A DNA stretch of 64,000 nt from SZUA-22 sp963751695 (GTDB taxonomy: Bacteria; Bacteroidota; Ignavibacteria; Ignavibacteriales; Melioribacteraceae), in NCBI GenBank assembly GCA_963751695.1, contig CAVVVP010000003.1, positions 620,001 to 684,000 on the forward strand, given 5' to 3'. This document shows, in pieces, positions 27,196 through 36,472 of this stretch (positions are counted from its first letter, which is position 1; each line of letters opens with the position of its first letter). The notes beneath the pieces were generated by a model. It was not told where the DNA came from, searched no databases, and saw only the letters and a program-made list of their open reading frames with translations. The position numbers and the translations under genes were made by a program.

Positions 27196-28676
27196 ATGTC
27201 TAAATATTTTGGATCAAACATGTTTCCAATTCCAAGAATTAAATTTGGATCAATTGTTTTTTTAATCTCAGTCATTTGAATTATAACTTCCTCACCATAC
27301 ATTTCAAGTAGATGGTCGCGCTTTAGTTTTCCTATCCCATGCTCTGCCGAAACTGTTCCCTTAACCTTAACTGCCATCTCACATAGTTCTGAATAAATTT
27401 CATTTGCCTTCGCGAATTCGAATTCATCCTCTGGGAGCATGTTTAAGTGCAAATGACAATCACCAATATGGCCGTAGCAAATATATCTTATTCCATGCTC
27501 ATTTACTTTTAACTTCATATTTTCGTAGTACTCTCTAAAACTTTGTACTGGAACAGCAGTATCAGTTCCAACCTTTCTTGTCCCTTTACTAGAGATGAAC
27601 TCTGTAACTTTTACTGAGACCGAATGTCGGAACCTTGTGAACTTTTGAAGTTCAGAAAAGTCAGCTGCAAACCAGGAATTTTCTATGTTGGTATTATGTT
27701 TCTCAGCTAGTTTGATCCATTTATCGGTAATTGATTCTTCAATATTCGCGTTTATCTCTTGCTCGACCCAGATAGCGCAATTTATAGTCTTAGGGATTTG
27801 TGGGTATTCTTCACGCACAAAATTCAGAGAGCCTGAATCAAAAAATTCTATTCCTCTTGCATTTATATCATCAGAAGCTTTATTCTTTGATCCAAATGAA
27901 AGGCTTCTTGCCTCATCTGCAAAATTAAGAGCATCACTTTCTCCATTAAAAAACAGAACTCCAGAAAGAATATTTTCTGGAGAATTAAGAAGCCTTAGTT
28001 TTATTTGTGTAATTACTCCCAAAGTTCCTTCAGAGCCAATGAAAAGATCTATTATATCCATTCCTTTCTTTATAAAGAATCCCGCAGAATTTTTTGTGTT
28101 CGGCATTGTGCATTCTGGGAGTTTGATATTTATTTTATCTCCAATTTCCGTTTGGAAAGAAATAGAATCACCCTTTGCAAATTGTTTCCCTCTTTCCAAA
28201 ACCATAAGTTTGCCATTTGGTAAAATAATCCTAAGCCCTTCTACAAAGTTTCTTGTAGGACCATATTTGAAGCTCTTAGCACCAGAGGCATTTGTTGCAA
28301 CTGTAGCACCAATAAAGCAATCCTGTTCTGTCGGGTCTGGGGGATAATAAAGTCCTTTAGATGTAAGTTGTTTTTGAAAATCTTTTAGGATAACGCCAGT
28401 CTGAACAATTGCAAATTTATCTTTTGTATTAATCTCAATGATCTTATCAAGCTTGTCTGTAGCAATTACAAATCCCCCTTCCGGAACTCTTGCCCCTGTC
28501 AGTCCGGTTCCTTTTCCAGCAACAGTTACTTTTCGTTTTTCTAAATTTGCTTCCTGAAGTATTGAAATTATATCTACTTCATTTTCCGGAAAGTAAACAG
28601 CATCACAAAAGCCTTGGTAGTTGGCAGAATCAACCAGATAACTCTCAATTTCTGTTTTGTCAGTTTTGATAATCAT
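27192..28676 (-). CDS. FAD-linked oxidase (GlcD/D-lactate dehydrogenase type)
   Basis: 494 residues. It has the PCMH/FAD_binding_4 fold (VTVAGKGTGLTGARVPEGG, then PPDPTEQDCFIGATVATNASGAKSFKYG), and the FAD-oxidase C domain with GHIGDCHLHLNMLP and the closing SAEHGIGKLKRDHL. The usual reaction is oxidation of D-2-hydroxyacids such as D-lactate or glycolate, with electrons passed to the quinone pool or a partner Fe-S subunit; no such subunit lies nearby. It is the first gene of the run that ends with clpX. Confidence 0.9.
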   Translation of the reverse strand: MIIKTDKTEIESYLVDSANYQGFCDAVYFPENEVDIISILQEANLEKRKVTVAGKGTGLTGARVPEGGFVIATDKLDKIIEINTKDKFAIVQTGVILKDFQKQLTSKGLYYPPDPTEQDCFIGATVATNASGAKSFKYGPTRNFVEGLRIILPNGKLMVLERGKQFAKGDSISFQTEIGDKINIKLPECTMPNTKNSAGFFIKKGMDIIDLFIGSEGTLGVITQIKLRLLNSPENILSGVLFFNGESDALNFADEARSLSFGSKNKASDDINARGIEFFDSGSLNFVREEYPQIPKTINCAIWVEQEINANIEESITDKWIKLAEKHNTNIENSWFAADFSELQKFTRFRHSVSVKVTEFISSKGTRKVGTDTAVPVQSFREYYENMKLKVNEHGIRYICYGHIGDCHLHLNMLPEDEFEFAKANEIYSELCEMAVKVKGTVSAEHGIGKLKRDHLLEMYGEEVIIQMTEIKKTIDPNLILGIGNMFDPKYLDI

Positions 28677-28743
28677 ATAAATTTAAACGTAGTAAGGTTT
28701 ACGTGGAAATATAAATAGTGTGCAATAGCTTAAGGGGTCTGAA

Positions 28744-28959
28744 CTAATCTACTTCTTTTCCATGTCTTTTCATGATATCTGACCATACCTCAAAATCTAA
28801 TACTTCAGACTCATCAATCAACATTATTGGAATATCATCTTCAATTCTATAGCGTCTGCGGGATTCTTTATCAACCGAAACAAGATGATTGCCTTCAAGT
28901 ACTAGGTCAGCTTTAGTCTCAGGACAACAGAGAATGTCTAATAATTCTTTACTTACCAT
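28744..28959 (-). CDS. Trm112-family small protein
   Basis: 71 residues. VSKELLDILCCPETKADLVL, SRRRYRIEDDIPIMLIDE is the Trm112/UPF0434 pattern, a small zinc-ribbon-like fold. The first half has Cys11-Cys12 but the second Cys pair is missing, as in many bacterial members that do not bind zinc. Bacterial relatives act as partners of methyltransferases; no methyltransferase is adjacent here. Confidence 0.85.
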   Translation of the reverse strand: MVSKELLDILCCPETKADLVLEGNHLVSVDKESRRRYRIEDDIPIMLIDESEVLDFEVWSDIMKRHGKEVD

Positions 28960-29046
28960 TCGATTTCCTTCAATTTTAAATCAATAAATATTACAAATCA
29001 ATTGTATAAAAATAATTTTCACTTGTCAAACTTAAATATAATGATG

Positions 29047-30501
29047 CTATTGCTCATCATTCAGCCTCACGAATTCTTTTTGTAATAATTCTAAAACTTC
29101 ATCAACATGTCTTTCTTCTGTTCTCAAACCAGCAACACAAATTCTTAATGTGAACTTACCATTTAATACAGTATGCGAGATAAATGTTTCTCCCGTATTA
29201 TTTAAACTATCCATAAGGGCTTTGTTGAATAGATTAACACTATCATTATTGTCAGATCTAACTGGTATCGCCCTAAAACATACTGTGCTAAATGGAACTG
29301 GTGCTAATCGCTCAAAATCTGGATTTGAATCAATCCATGTTTTAACTTTCTGCGCAAATCTTAAATGTTCTCTGAAAATACTAACCAAACCTTCTTTCCC
29401 AAAGTGGCGAAGGACAAACCAAAGTTTTAATGAACGAAATTTTCTTCCGAGCTGAATACCATAATCCATATAATTCGTAACTTCATCATCAGCGTCGGTT
29501 TTTAAGTATTCTGGAACAAGACTAAATGCTTGTTTGAGAACTTGCTTGTGTTTGGTGAAAAGTACACTTATATCAATAGGCATAAACATCCACTTGTGTG
29601 GATTTACAACAAGTGAGTCAGCATTTTCAACACCATCAAAGATGTTTTGCATTTCTGGAACAATTGCAGAATTTCCACCATAAGCAGAATCCACATGAAG
29701 CCATAGATTCTCTTTTAAGGCGATTTTTGCTATCTCATCAATTGGATCTATACTAGTTGTTGAAGTTGTTCCCACAGTACCTACAACAAAGAATGGAAGC
29801 CATCCATTTGTCTTATCTTCTTGAATAGCTTTTTCAAGTTCTGATACGATCATTCGGAAGTTATCATCTGAAGGAATTTTGCGAACCCCCTCTAAACCAA
29901 TTCCAGCAATAATTGCTCCTTTTTCAACCGAGGAGTGTGCTTGATCAGAGGCATATATTCTAAGACGAGGCATGTCTTTTGATCCGCCAAATCCCTTTTC
30001 TCTTACAGAATAACCCTCAATATTTTCCCTTGCTGCGATAATCGCATGCATCGTACTACTTGAAGCAAGATCGTATGTTATGCCCCAGAAACTCTCAGAA
30101 AGTCCTAAAAGCTGCCTTAACCAATCTAGAGTTACTTCTTCTAATTCTGTAGAAGCTGGATTTGTTTTCCATAGCATTGCATTTGTATTGAAAGAGGCAC
30201 TTAATAATTCGGCGAAAATTCCAGCACTGCTGGATGTAGAATTAAAATAAGCCATGAATCTTGGGTGATTCCAATGTGTAACTCCAGGTAGAATTAATTC
30301 ATTTAAGTCAGAAATAATTTCGTCAAATGATTCTGGTTTCATCGGTGGTGATTTTGGAAGGGAAGATTTAATATCTCCTGGTTGAACTTTAGGCAGTACC
30401 GGATACTCCTCAATATTTGATAGATAATTGTTTATCCAATCAATGAATTGATATCCGGTTTTCTTAAATTCTTCTGGACTCATTTCAAATTTTTGTGACA
30501 A
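29047..30501 (-). CDS. PLP-dependent amino-acid decarboxylase (group II, aromatic type)
   Basis: 484 residues. The PLP lysine is in the motif NPHKWMFMP (about residue 303), preceded by WLHVDSAYGG, which carries the PLP-binding Asp. The N-terminal FMAYFNSTSSSAG and TELEEVTLDWLRQLLGL match the aromatic L-amino-acid decarboxylase / tyrosine-tryptophan decarboxylase family. It probably converts an aromatic amino acid to its amine and CO2. A hydrolase gene begins 11 bases upstream on the same strand. Confidence 0.9.
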   Translation of the reverse strand: MSQKFEMSPEEFKKTGYQFIDWINNYLSNIEEYPVLPKVQPGDIKSSLPKSPPMKPESFDEIISDLNELILPGVTHWNHPRFMAYFNSTSSSAGIFAELLSASFNTNAMLWKTNPASTELEEVTLDWLRQLLGLSESFWGITYDLASSSTMHAIIAARENIEGYSVREKGFGGSKDMPRLRIYASDQAHSSVEKGAIIAGIGLEGVRKIPSDDNFRMIVSELEKAIQEDKTNGWLPFFVVGTVGTTSTTSIDPIDEIAKIALKENLWLHVDSAYGGNSAIVPEMQNIFDGVENADSLVVNPHKWMFMPIDISVLFTKHKQVLKQAFSLVPEYLKTDADDEVTNYMDYGIQLGRKFRSLKLWFVLRHFGKEGLVSIFREHLRFAQKVKTWIDSNPDFERLAPVPFSTVCFRAIPVRSDNNDSVNLFNKALMDSLNNTGETFISHTVLNGKFTLRICVAGLRTEERHVDEVLELLQKEFVRLNDEQ

Positions 30502-30512
30502 TTAAACTCCAA

Positions 30513-31352
30513 CTAAAAATCTATTTTTCTAATCCAATTAATTACTGTTTCGTTTAGTTCTATTCTCTTACTAGAGAAGGAATGACCGCTTGCAATGACA
30601 TGCTCTTCAACCTGATTGTCACTTTCTATTAAACTTTGAGCCAATGGAATGTGGTGGATCTCTTTAGGCGAGACAGCATCATATTCAGCGCCAACAAGTA
30701 AAATATTTTTCCCACTCAATTTCTTTTTAAGATTAATGAGATTCCATGCCTCTTTGTGTTCAACCATTTCGTTGTATAAAGATTGAGCTTTTGTTTGGTT
30801 AAGTAACTCAGATCCACTTGAGAGGCTTTCGATTGTAATTTCCTTAATTTCTCGATCTTTTTCTGTGAATTGTACAAAGTATCCAAAATTAAATCCAGCC
30901 AAGGAGACAACGTTTTTAATCTGACTATGCTCTGCAGCATTTAGTAGTGCAGCAAATCCACCAAAACTATGCCCAATTAAAATGATCTTTTCGCAATCGA
31001 CACGATAATTTTTTACTGAAAATTTAGACTTTAGAAAATTTATTGCTGAGTTAACATCTTCTATACCATTTTTAAAAGTAAAATTTCCCTCACTTCCCCA
31101 AGAACCTCTGTAGTGAAAAACCATTACATTAAAACCAAATCTTCTTATCGAATGTGCTAAATCATAGTTTAACTCGTTTCCAGGAAAACCATGAAGCAGC
31201 AGCACAGTTGGGTGAGTACCTTCACCAGAAGCAAGAAAAAATGTACCAATCAGTTTTTTGTCAAAACTTTTAAAAATCACTGGAGCCATAGATGCAGGAA
31301 AATTAGGATTCTCATTTGGATTGTCCTCAAAAACAGGATTAAAGCCGGGCAT
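30513..31352 (-). CDS. Alpha/beta hydrolase
   Basis: 279 residues of the alpha/beta-hydrolase fold. HGFPGNE is the oxyanion-loop region, GHSFGG (about 126-131) holds the nucleophile Ser, GAEYDAVSP the acidic residue, and SGHSFSS the catalytic His. It is most like the dienelactone-hydrolase or acyl-peptidase-related serine hydrolases; the substrate is unknown. It has no signal peptide. Its stop lies 11 bases before the decarboxylase start, so the two are likely co-transcribed. Confidence 0.85.
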   Translation of the reverse strand: MPGFNPVFEDNPNENPNFPASMAPVIFKSFDKKLIGTFFLASGEGTHPTVLLLHGFPGNELNYDLAHSIRRFGFNVMVFHYRGSWGSEGNFTFKNGIEDVNSAINFLKSKFSVKNYRVDCEKIILIGHSFGGFAALLNAAEHSQIKNVVSLAGFNFGYFVQFTEKDREIKEITIESLSSGSELLNQTKAQSLYNEMVEHKEAWNLINLKKKLSGKNILLVGAEYDAVSPKEIHHIPLAQSLIESDNQVEEHVIASGHSFSSKRIELNETVINWIRKIDF

Positions 31353-31510
31353 ACATTTCCAATCTTGATAAATTAATTTGAAAAATGAAGTTAGTTAAGT
31401 AGTCTGTTATAGTCAATGAATTATGTCGTAACCATTTGATTAAGCGGTTGTATATTTATAAATTAGATCAGTTTTGAAACTTTTTGTGTAATCATCATCT
31501 GGATTTTAAT

Positions 31511-31990
31511 ATGAAAAAATATTTCCTCATAATTTCTATTTTATTTTTAGTATTTAACACTCAAACCTTTTCTCAAAGGGCTTATTACGGAGCAAGATTA
31601 GGTCTTTCCTTAGCGAGAGCTGACGAAACTACACCAAAATTAGGTTTACAAGCTGGAGGCCTTTTAGAATATGTAACTGCTTCAAATCTTTCATTTGGAA
31701 CAGAGTTAAATTTAAATACTCAAAAAGGAATGCCTATTGAGTGGGCTCTTCAGATAAAATATTATTTTGAGACTAGTGTGAAAGGCTTGCTGCCATATGT
31801 CGGAATTGGAGGAGATATGTGGTTTTTCGGAGATGGACCTTATTTTGGAGGAAAGGTTATTGGCGGCATGGATATGCAGTTGGGAAGGCATTTTGCAATT
31901 CCACTAGACTTTCAGTGGGGTCAAGTATTTATAGGCGATGATACAGCATATTATTTTGGGGGAAGTACTGGAATTAAATTCATTTTCTAA
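31511..31990 (+). CDS. Small outer-membrane beta-barrel protein
   Basis: 159 residues from the ATG at 31511; the in-frame TTG 27 bases upstream would add polar residues before the signal peptide. The signal peptide ends at QTFSQ. The mature part shows alternating beta strands (YYGARLGLSLARADE, LSFGTELNLNTQKG, LPYVGIGGDMWFFG) and ends in an aromatic terminal strand (GGSTGIKFIF), as in OmpX/OmpW-size barrels. No conserved function is recognised. Confidence 0.75.
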   Translation: MKKYFLIISILFLVFNTQTFSQRAYYGARLGLSLARADETTPKLGLQAGGLLEYVTASNLSFGTELNLNTQKGMPIEWALQIKYYFETSVKGLLPYVGIGGDMWFFGDGPYFGGKVIGGMDMQLGRHFAIPLDFQWGQVFIGDDTAYYFGGSTGIKFIF

Positions 31991-32043
31991 TCTTTTTTTA
32001 TAAGACTTATATTTAATATTATTTCAGAATATCCTATCTGATT

Positions 32044-32475
32044 ATGACAGTCATTTTTTCAAAAAAATGCGAAATTGCTTTACAAACAGTTTTATATCTT
32101 GCTACTGAAGGACAAAACCAACTCTTTAATGCACAGCAGGTTTCATGTAAAGTTAAGCAGCCAAAGGAATTTGTATCAAAAGTTTTGCAGACTTTAACTT
32201 CATCTGGCATTATTGGCTCAAAAAAAGGAAAGAACGGTGGATTCTTTCTTGCAAAATCAGCAAAAGATGTTAGGCTTATTGAAATTGTTGAATCAATAGA
32301 TGGACTAGGTGTATTCAATAATTGTGTATTAGGATTTCCTGGCTGTTCATCTAATGAGCCTTGCCCTGTGCATGATAAATGGGGAACTCTCAGAGACCAA
32401 GCTTACAAAATGCTAGGTGAAGAAACTCTTGAAGAATTAAGTGATGTTGCGAGATTGAAGATTTTAAATCTCTAG
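32044..32475 (+). CDS. Rrf2-family transcriptional regulator with Fe-S cysteine motif
   Basis: 143 residues. A winged helix at the start (CEIALQTVLYLATEG; VSKVLQTLTSSGIIGSKKGKNGGFFLA) is followed by a cysteine loop, Cys94-x6-Cys101-x5-Cys107, and a nearby His. This is the cluster-binding layout of IscR/NsrR/RsrR-type sensors. It is therefore a candidate nitric-oxide, iron-sulfur or redox sensor. No iron-sulfur operon or nitrosative-stress gene is adjacent; the neighbours are an outer-membrane barrel gene and a convergent methyltransferase, so its regulon is not visible here. Confidence 0.88.
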   Translation: MTVIFSKKCEIALQTVLYLATEGQNQLFNAQQVSCKVKQPKEFVSKVLQTLTSSGIIGSKKGKNGGFFLAKSAKDVRLIEIVESIDGLGVFNNCVLGFPGCSSNEPCPVHDKWGTLRDQAYKMLGEETLEELSDVARLKILNL

Positions 32476-32477
32476 AA

Positions 32478-33221
32478 TTATTTTGTTAGCAACATTACAA
32501 AGTCTTTTGAATTGTCAATCTTGAACTCATCCAAATTAAAATTTCCATAGAACTTGGACTTTCTGAAACCAACTTCTTTGATAACCTCTTTTATCGTTTC
32601 AAATTTGTGGGGATATAATTTTGTAGAAATTAAATTATGGTCCTTTGAATCGTCTCTAGAGAATTGTAAAATGTTAAAAATCAAATTATCGTCTTGAAAA
32701 TCATAAAACCTGATAAATTGCTTAATAACACTTTGATTTATACTTATTATTCTTTCCCTCTTGGAGAGGAGTAAATCGTAGTTTAAAATTTGGATAAAAA
32801 TTTTTCCGTTTGATTTAAGTAAGTCTTTCATTCTTACAAAAACTTTCCGAAGATTGTCCGGCTTCACATTTACAACTGTATTTCCAAGAGAACAGATAAA
32901 TGAATACTTATTATCGAATTCTACAGGAATATCTTCAATTGAGTTTACGTTAAAATTTATACTAAGCCCTCTTATAGTAGAATTGTTTTTTGCTAGCTCA
33001 ATCATTTTAGGTGCGGGATCAAAAGCATCAACTTTGTTATTCAGTTTGTAAAGTGCAATTGAGTCAACTCCGGAACCACATCCGAGATCAGCAGTATTCT
33101 CCTTCGAAATTTCTAAGCGCTGGAACAAATCTAATTTTCTCTTTATTGCCTCTTCAGCATTTATCATAGCATCATAAAATTCAGAAGTCTGATCAAAGAA
33201 TTCTTTATTGCCTATTTCCAA
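32478..33221 (-). CDS. Class I SAM-dependent methyltransferase
   Basis: 247 residues. The SAM motif is TADLGCGSGVDSIAL (about 42-56), with VDAFDPAPKMIELA as motif II and SFICSLGNTVVNV as motif IV. The length and order fit the Methyltransf_25/11 group. The substrate is unknown. It ends two bases from the convergent Rrf2 gene. Confidence 0.83.
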   Translation of the reverse strand: MEIGNKEFFDQTSEFYDAMINAEEAIKRKLDLFQRLEISKENTADLGCGSGVDSIALYKLNNKVDAFDPAPKMIELAKNNSTIRGLSINFNVNSIEDIPVEFDNKYSFICSLGNTVVNVKPDNLRKVFVRMKDLLKSNGKIFIQILNYDLLLSKRERIISINQSVIKQFIRFYDFQDDNLIFNILQFSRDDSKDHNLISTKLYPHKFETIKEVIKEVGFRKSKFYGNFNLDEFKIDNSKDFVMLLTK

Positions 33222-33379
33222 TTTTATCCTTAGCTCATTCTTGTAGTATTTTTAATTTACTATTTTTTTGTTTGAATTTTATTTTTCTGGTTTATTTTCT
33301 ACTCAATAATTATCTTTAACAAAATAAATGTGTGTAAAAGTTTAATTTTAAACTACTAACAAAATATCATGAGGGTTCC

Positions 33380-34993
33380 ATGAAAATTTATATAAAACAT
33401 TTATTCATAACCACATCTTTAGTTCTATGTTTTTTTAGTTCCTCTTATTCTCAATTGAATGACTATGCATATAAAATTGGATTACAAGCATCTTATGTAT
33501 CCCCGCAAACATATTTTGCAGCAGATGGAGTCTCAATGCAGTTTAGACCATTCGGAAGATTCGAGCTTGGTCAATTCTTTGACATAGGTGTTGGAGTTGG
33601 TTACGCATGGATGAGCATGAAAGATGATCTTGGAAATCCAGTTAAAACCACGATGATTCCATTTGATGCAAGACTATTATTTAGTCCAGTTATAAGTGAT
33701 TCGTGGAATCCATATATTTATGGCGGTTTTGGAGGAGTTTATTGGCAAAATACCGACCGACCGATCAATCCACCCCCATCAACAGATGTTGATAACGATA
33801 CTGACGTATATATTCCAATGGGTGCAGGAATAGAATTTGCACTAAGTGGGAGTTTGCTACTTGATGTTCATGCTGGCTGGAATTATTCATGGACTGAGAT
33901 AATGACCGGATACAATGATCCTAGCAAGGTACCGGATAAAGATAGTTTTGTGAATGATTCTTGGTGGACATTCGGTATTGGTCTTGCATATTCCAAAGAA
34001 GGCTGCTCGAAAGACTCTGATGGAGATGGTATTACAGATTGTGACGAGGAAGAATTAGGATTAAATCCTGATAAAAGTGATACTGATTCTGATGGACTTT
34101 CTGACGGTGATGAAATGAATAAATACAATACTGATCCTAAAAATCCTGACTCAGATAATGATAAACTTAATGATGGAGAAGAAGTTCTAACCTATTCAAC
34201 CAATCCTTTATCAGCTGACAGTGACAAAGATAGTTTAGCGGATTTTGAAGAAGTAATAACTCACAAAACGGATCCTCTAAATCCAGATACAGATGGAGAT
34301 ACTCTCCCTGATGGGGATGAAGTAAATAAGTATAAAACCGATCCTAAAATTGTTGATACTGATGGGGATACTCTCACAGACCCAACAGAAATAAATGAAA
34401 CAAAGACAGATCCTACTAAGGCAGATACAGACGCCGATGGTCTTGGTGATAATCAGGAGATCAATACTTTCAACACTGACCCACTCAATCCAGATACAGA
34501 TGGGGAAAAGTTGTTAGATGGAGAAGAAGTAATCCAGCATCATACAGATCCGAACAAGGTTGATACAGATGGTGGCGGATTGGATGATTTTCTTGAGATT
34601 CAATTAAGCAAAGATCCTCTTGATCCAAGTGATGATGTAGCTTCTATTGATCTTGAAATTCAGTTTGGATTTAACAGTACAACACTCTCTGAAGTCGCTG
34701 TAATGAAATTATACGGTGTTTTACCGAAAGCTAAAGAGATACTTAGGGAAACTGAAGCGTCCATCGAAATTCAAGGACACTCAGATAATTCTGGATCAGA
34801 TGCTGCAAATCTGAAAATTTCAGAAGCCAGAGCAAAAGCAGTTTATGATTGGCTTATTGAAAAAGGTTTGAATCAAAGCAGACTTAGATATAAAGGTTAT
34901 GGTAAAACAAAACCGAGATATTCGAATAGTACTCAGGAAGGAAGAGATAAAAATAGAAGAATTGAATTCTTTGTTGACAGAGGAATGAACTAA
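33380..34993 (+). CDS. OmpA-family protein with thrombospondin type 3 repeats
   Basis: 537 residues with a signal peptide (ending near residue 25). Residues 26-205 form an eight-strand-like barrel. Residues about 210-415 hold some eight acidic calcium-binding TSP3 repeats of the DxDxDGLxDGxE type, about 24 residues each. The C-terminal OmpA peptidoglycan-binding domain (about 425-537) contains IEIQGHSDNSGSDAAN and LRYKGYGKTKPR. It ties outer membrane to cell wall, with a calcium-stiffened linker. The repeated part shows the sequence drift expected of tandem repeats. A bidirectional terminator follows. Confidence 0.92.
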   Translation: MKIYIKHLFITTSLVLCFFSSSYSQLNDYAYKIGLQASYVSPQTYFAADGVSMQFRPFGRFELGQFFDIGVGVGYAWMSMKDDLGNPVKTTMIPFDARLLFSPVISDSWNPYIYGGFGGVYWQNTDRPINPPPSTDVDNDTDVYIPMGAGIEFALSGSLLLDVHAGWNYSWTEIMTGYNDPSKVPDKDSFVNDSWWTFGIGLAYSKEGCSKDSDGDGITDCDEEELGLNPDKSDTDSDGLSDGDEMNKYNTDPKNPDSDNDKLNDGEEVLTYSTNPLSADSDKDSLADFEEVITHKTDPLNPDTDGDTLPDGDEVNKYKTDPKIVDTDGDTLTDPTEINETKTDPTKADTDADGLGDNQEINTFNTDPLNPDTDGEKLLDGEEVIQHHTDPNKVDTDGGGLDDFLEIQLSKDPLDPSDDVASIDLEIQFGFNSTTLSEVAVMKLYGVLPKAKEILRETEASIEIQGHSDNSGSDAANLKISEARAKAVYDWLIEKGLNQSRLRYKGYGKTKPRYSNSTQEGRDKNRRIEFFVDRGMN

Positions 34994-35020
34994 ATAATAT
35001 CTTGGCATTCTAAAAATGAA

Positions 35021-35049
35021 AAGGCTGTCAGTTTTGGCAGCCTTTTTTC
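35021..35049. terminator. Bidirectional rho-independent terminator
   Basis: AAGGCTGTC and GGCAGCCTT form a 9-base stem (one G-U pair) around AGTTTT, followed by TTTTT on the plus strand. On the minus strand the hairpin is followed by TTTTCATTTTT. It lies between the convergent OmpA-like and cytochrome genes and probably serves both. Confidence 0.85.
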
Positions 35050-35064
35050 GTAAATGACAATTAA

Positions 35065-36300
35065 TTATTGGTGATTTTTTCTCATCAATTCTGCGTGTTC
35101 TTTTATTCTCGAAACATCTCTCACCATTTCACTCCAACCATACCAGAAAGCATAATCTGGATTTGCATGGAATATTCCTTGAAAAGTTCGCATTCTATGT
35201 TTTAAAAACATTTCAAATAGATCTTGTTCTATTACTGTTGCAGCATCCTGGAAAGTTAGCAACATTGGAAATGCATAAGGGTAGGTCTCAGGTTTCATAA
35301 TAATTCCATCCTCATAAAGAGAAGCGACTTCTCTTATTGCTTGTGCCATAAGATGATCTACTTCTCGAATCATCTGGTCACCTTTTTCCAGTTCACCTTT
35401 TGCAAAGTTCTCAGAGTGACAGTCACTGCAAACATTTAACATTTTTTCTCGTTCCACCTGCCATGCTTCTTGTGTAAGTCTTGCAACATCAGCCGCTTTA
35501 ATTACATCCACAAGCTCAGTTGGTTTTCCTTCCAAATCCAATACTCCAAGTGCCTGAAGTATAGTAACTTGATCGGCAGCCCATTCCGGATCTTCAGGTA
35601 GCGGAAGTTTGACAGCTAGAAAACCCCAAGCTGTTCTAACTTCATGATTTCCTTCAGACATATGGCATGTTTGGCAAGTCGGTGCAGCAGTAGCTTTTGG
35701 TAAAATACCTTTCTGGACTAAGCCATATCTAACACCGTGTTTTGAACTTGAATACATTTCCCATTGAGGATGATCAAATCCCATATGACATGTTTGGCAA
35801 GCTTCGGGTTGACGTGCTTCCTCAATAGAAAATGTGTGTCGAGTATGGCATGCATCGCAAGAGGCATGTCCAAATTTGGAACCATCAGCTATCAGTCTTT
35901 CCAATTCCTCTTCAGACTTTACGCCCATTTTGTGGCAGCCGCCGCAACCCTTCATTCCATCATTAAGAGGTGTTGGAAGCATGTGAGTGGTTGGCATTGC
36001 TTTAACTGCTGACCAGGCAATTGAATGCTTTCCTTTTAAGAATTGACTTACTTGGGTATCATGACAATCATTGCAAGTTTGGTGTGTAGGCATTGAAACC
36101 TTTTCCACATCTTCGGCCGACTTATGGCTTCCACCATGGCACATTTCGCAATCTACACTATTACCAGAGTGTTTGCTCAGTTGCCAGTCAGTAACAATGT
36201 TTGGAGTAACTTTTGTGTGGCAATCGATACAATCTTCAGCCATTAGAGTAATTGTCGGAAATAGTAATAAAAGATAAAAAGCAGGTATTAGTTTTTTCAT
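35065..36300 (-). CDS. Octaheme cytochrome c of the hydroxylamine oxidoreductase (HAO) family
   Basis: 411 residues with a signal peptide (ending LMAE). Eight CxxCH haem sites are visible, in order CIDCH, CEMCH, CNDCH, CGGCH, CDACH, CQTCH, CQTCH and CSDCH. The family-typical phrases SSKHGVRYGLV between sites 6 and 7 and NPDYAFWYGWSEM near the C-terminus fit HAO/octaheme reductases rather than NrfA (five haems) or Otr. It is periplasmic and acts on hydroxylamine, nitrite or NO. Whether it oxidises or reduces depends on the Tyr cross-link of the active haem, which I cannot judge. No quinol-oxidising partner is adjacent. A GGAGG ribosome site lies at 36306-36310. Confidence 0.88.
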   Translation of the reverse strand: MKKLIPAFYLLLLFPTITLMAEDCIDCHTKVTPNIVTDWQLSKHSGNSVDCEMCHGGSHKSAEDVEKVSMPTHQTCNDCHDTQVSQFLKGKHSIAWSAVKAMPTTHMLPTPLNDGMKGCGGCHKMGVKSEEELERLIADGSKFGHASCDACHTRHTFSIEEARQPEACQTCHMGFDHPQWEMYSSSKHGVRYGLVQKGILPKATAAPTCQTCHMSEGNHEVRTAWGFLAVKLPLPEDPEWAADQVTILQALGVLDLEGKPTELVDVIKAADVARLTQEAWQVEREKMLNVCSDCHSENFAKGELEKGDQMIREVDHLMAQAIREVASLYEDGIIMKPETYPYAFPMLLTFQDAATVIEQDLFEMFLKHRMRTFQGIFHANPDYAFWYGWSEMVRDVSRIKEHAELMRKNHQ

Positions 36301-36472
36301 GTTAACCTCCAGTATTTAAGAAGATTTCAAACTCTGATTAAAACTATGTAATTGGAAAGTAATTATCAATTCAATTTTTCAATTTCATTTTACGTTCACA
36401 AATATTCCAAGTTATTGACTTGCATAAGACATGATATCTACTTAGCTTTAACAAAACTTAATTGTGCACATC

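Noticed and set aside
27685..28347. 220-codon plus-strand frame
   Set aside because: Antisense shadow of the FAD-linked oxidase gene, which has complete family motifs on the other strand.
34009..34630. Tandem DNA repeat array or CRISPR-like structure
   Set aside because: The periodicity comes from protein-level TSP3 repeats (Asp-rich, about 24 codons each) inside the OmpA-like gene; there are no constant repeats with unique spacers.
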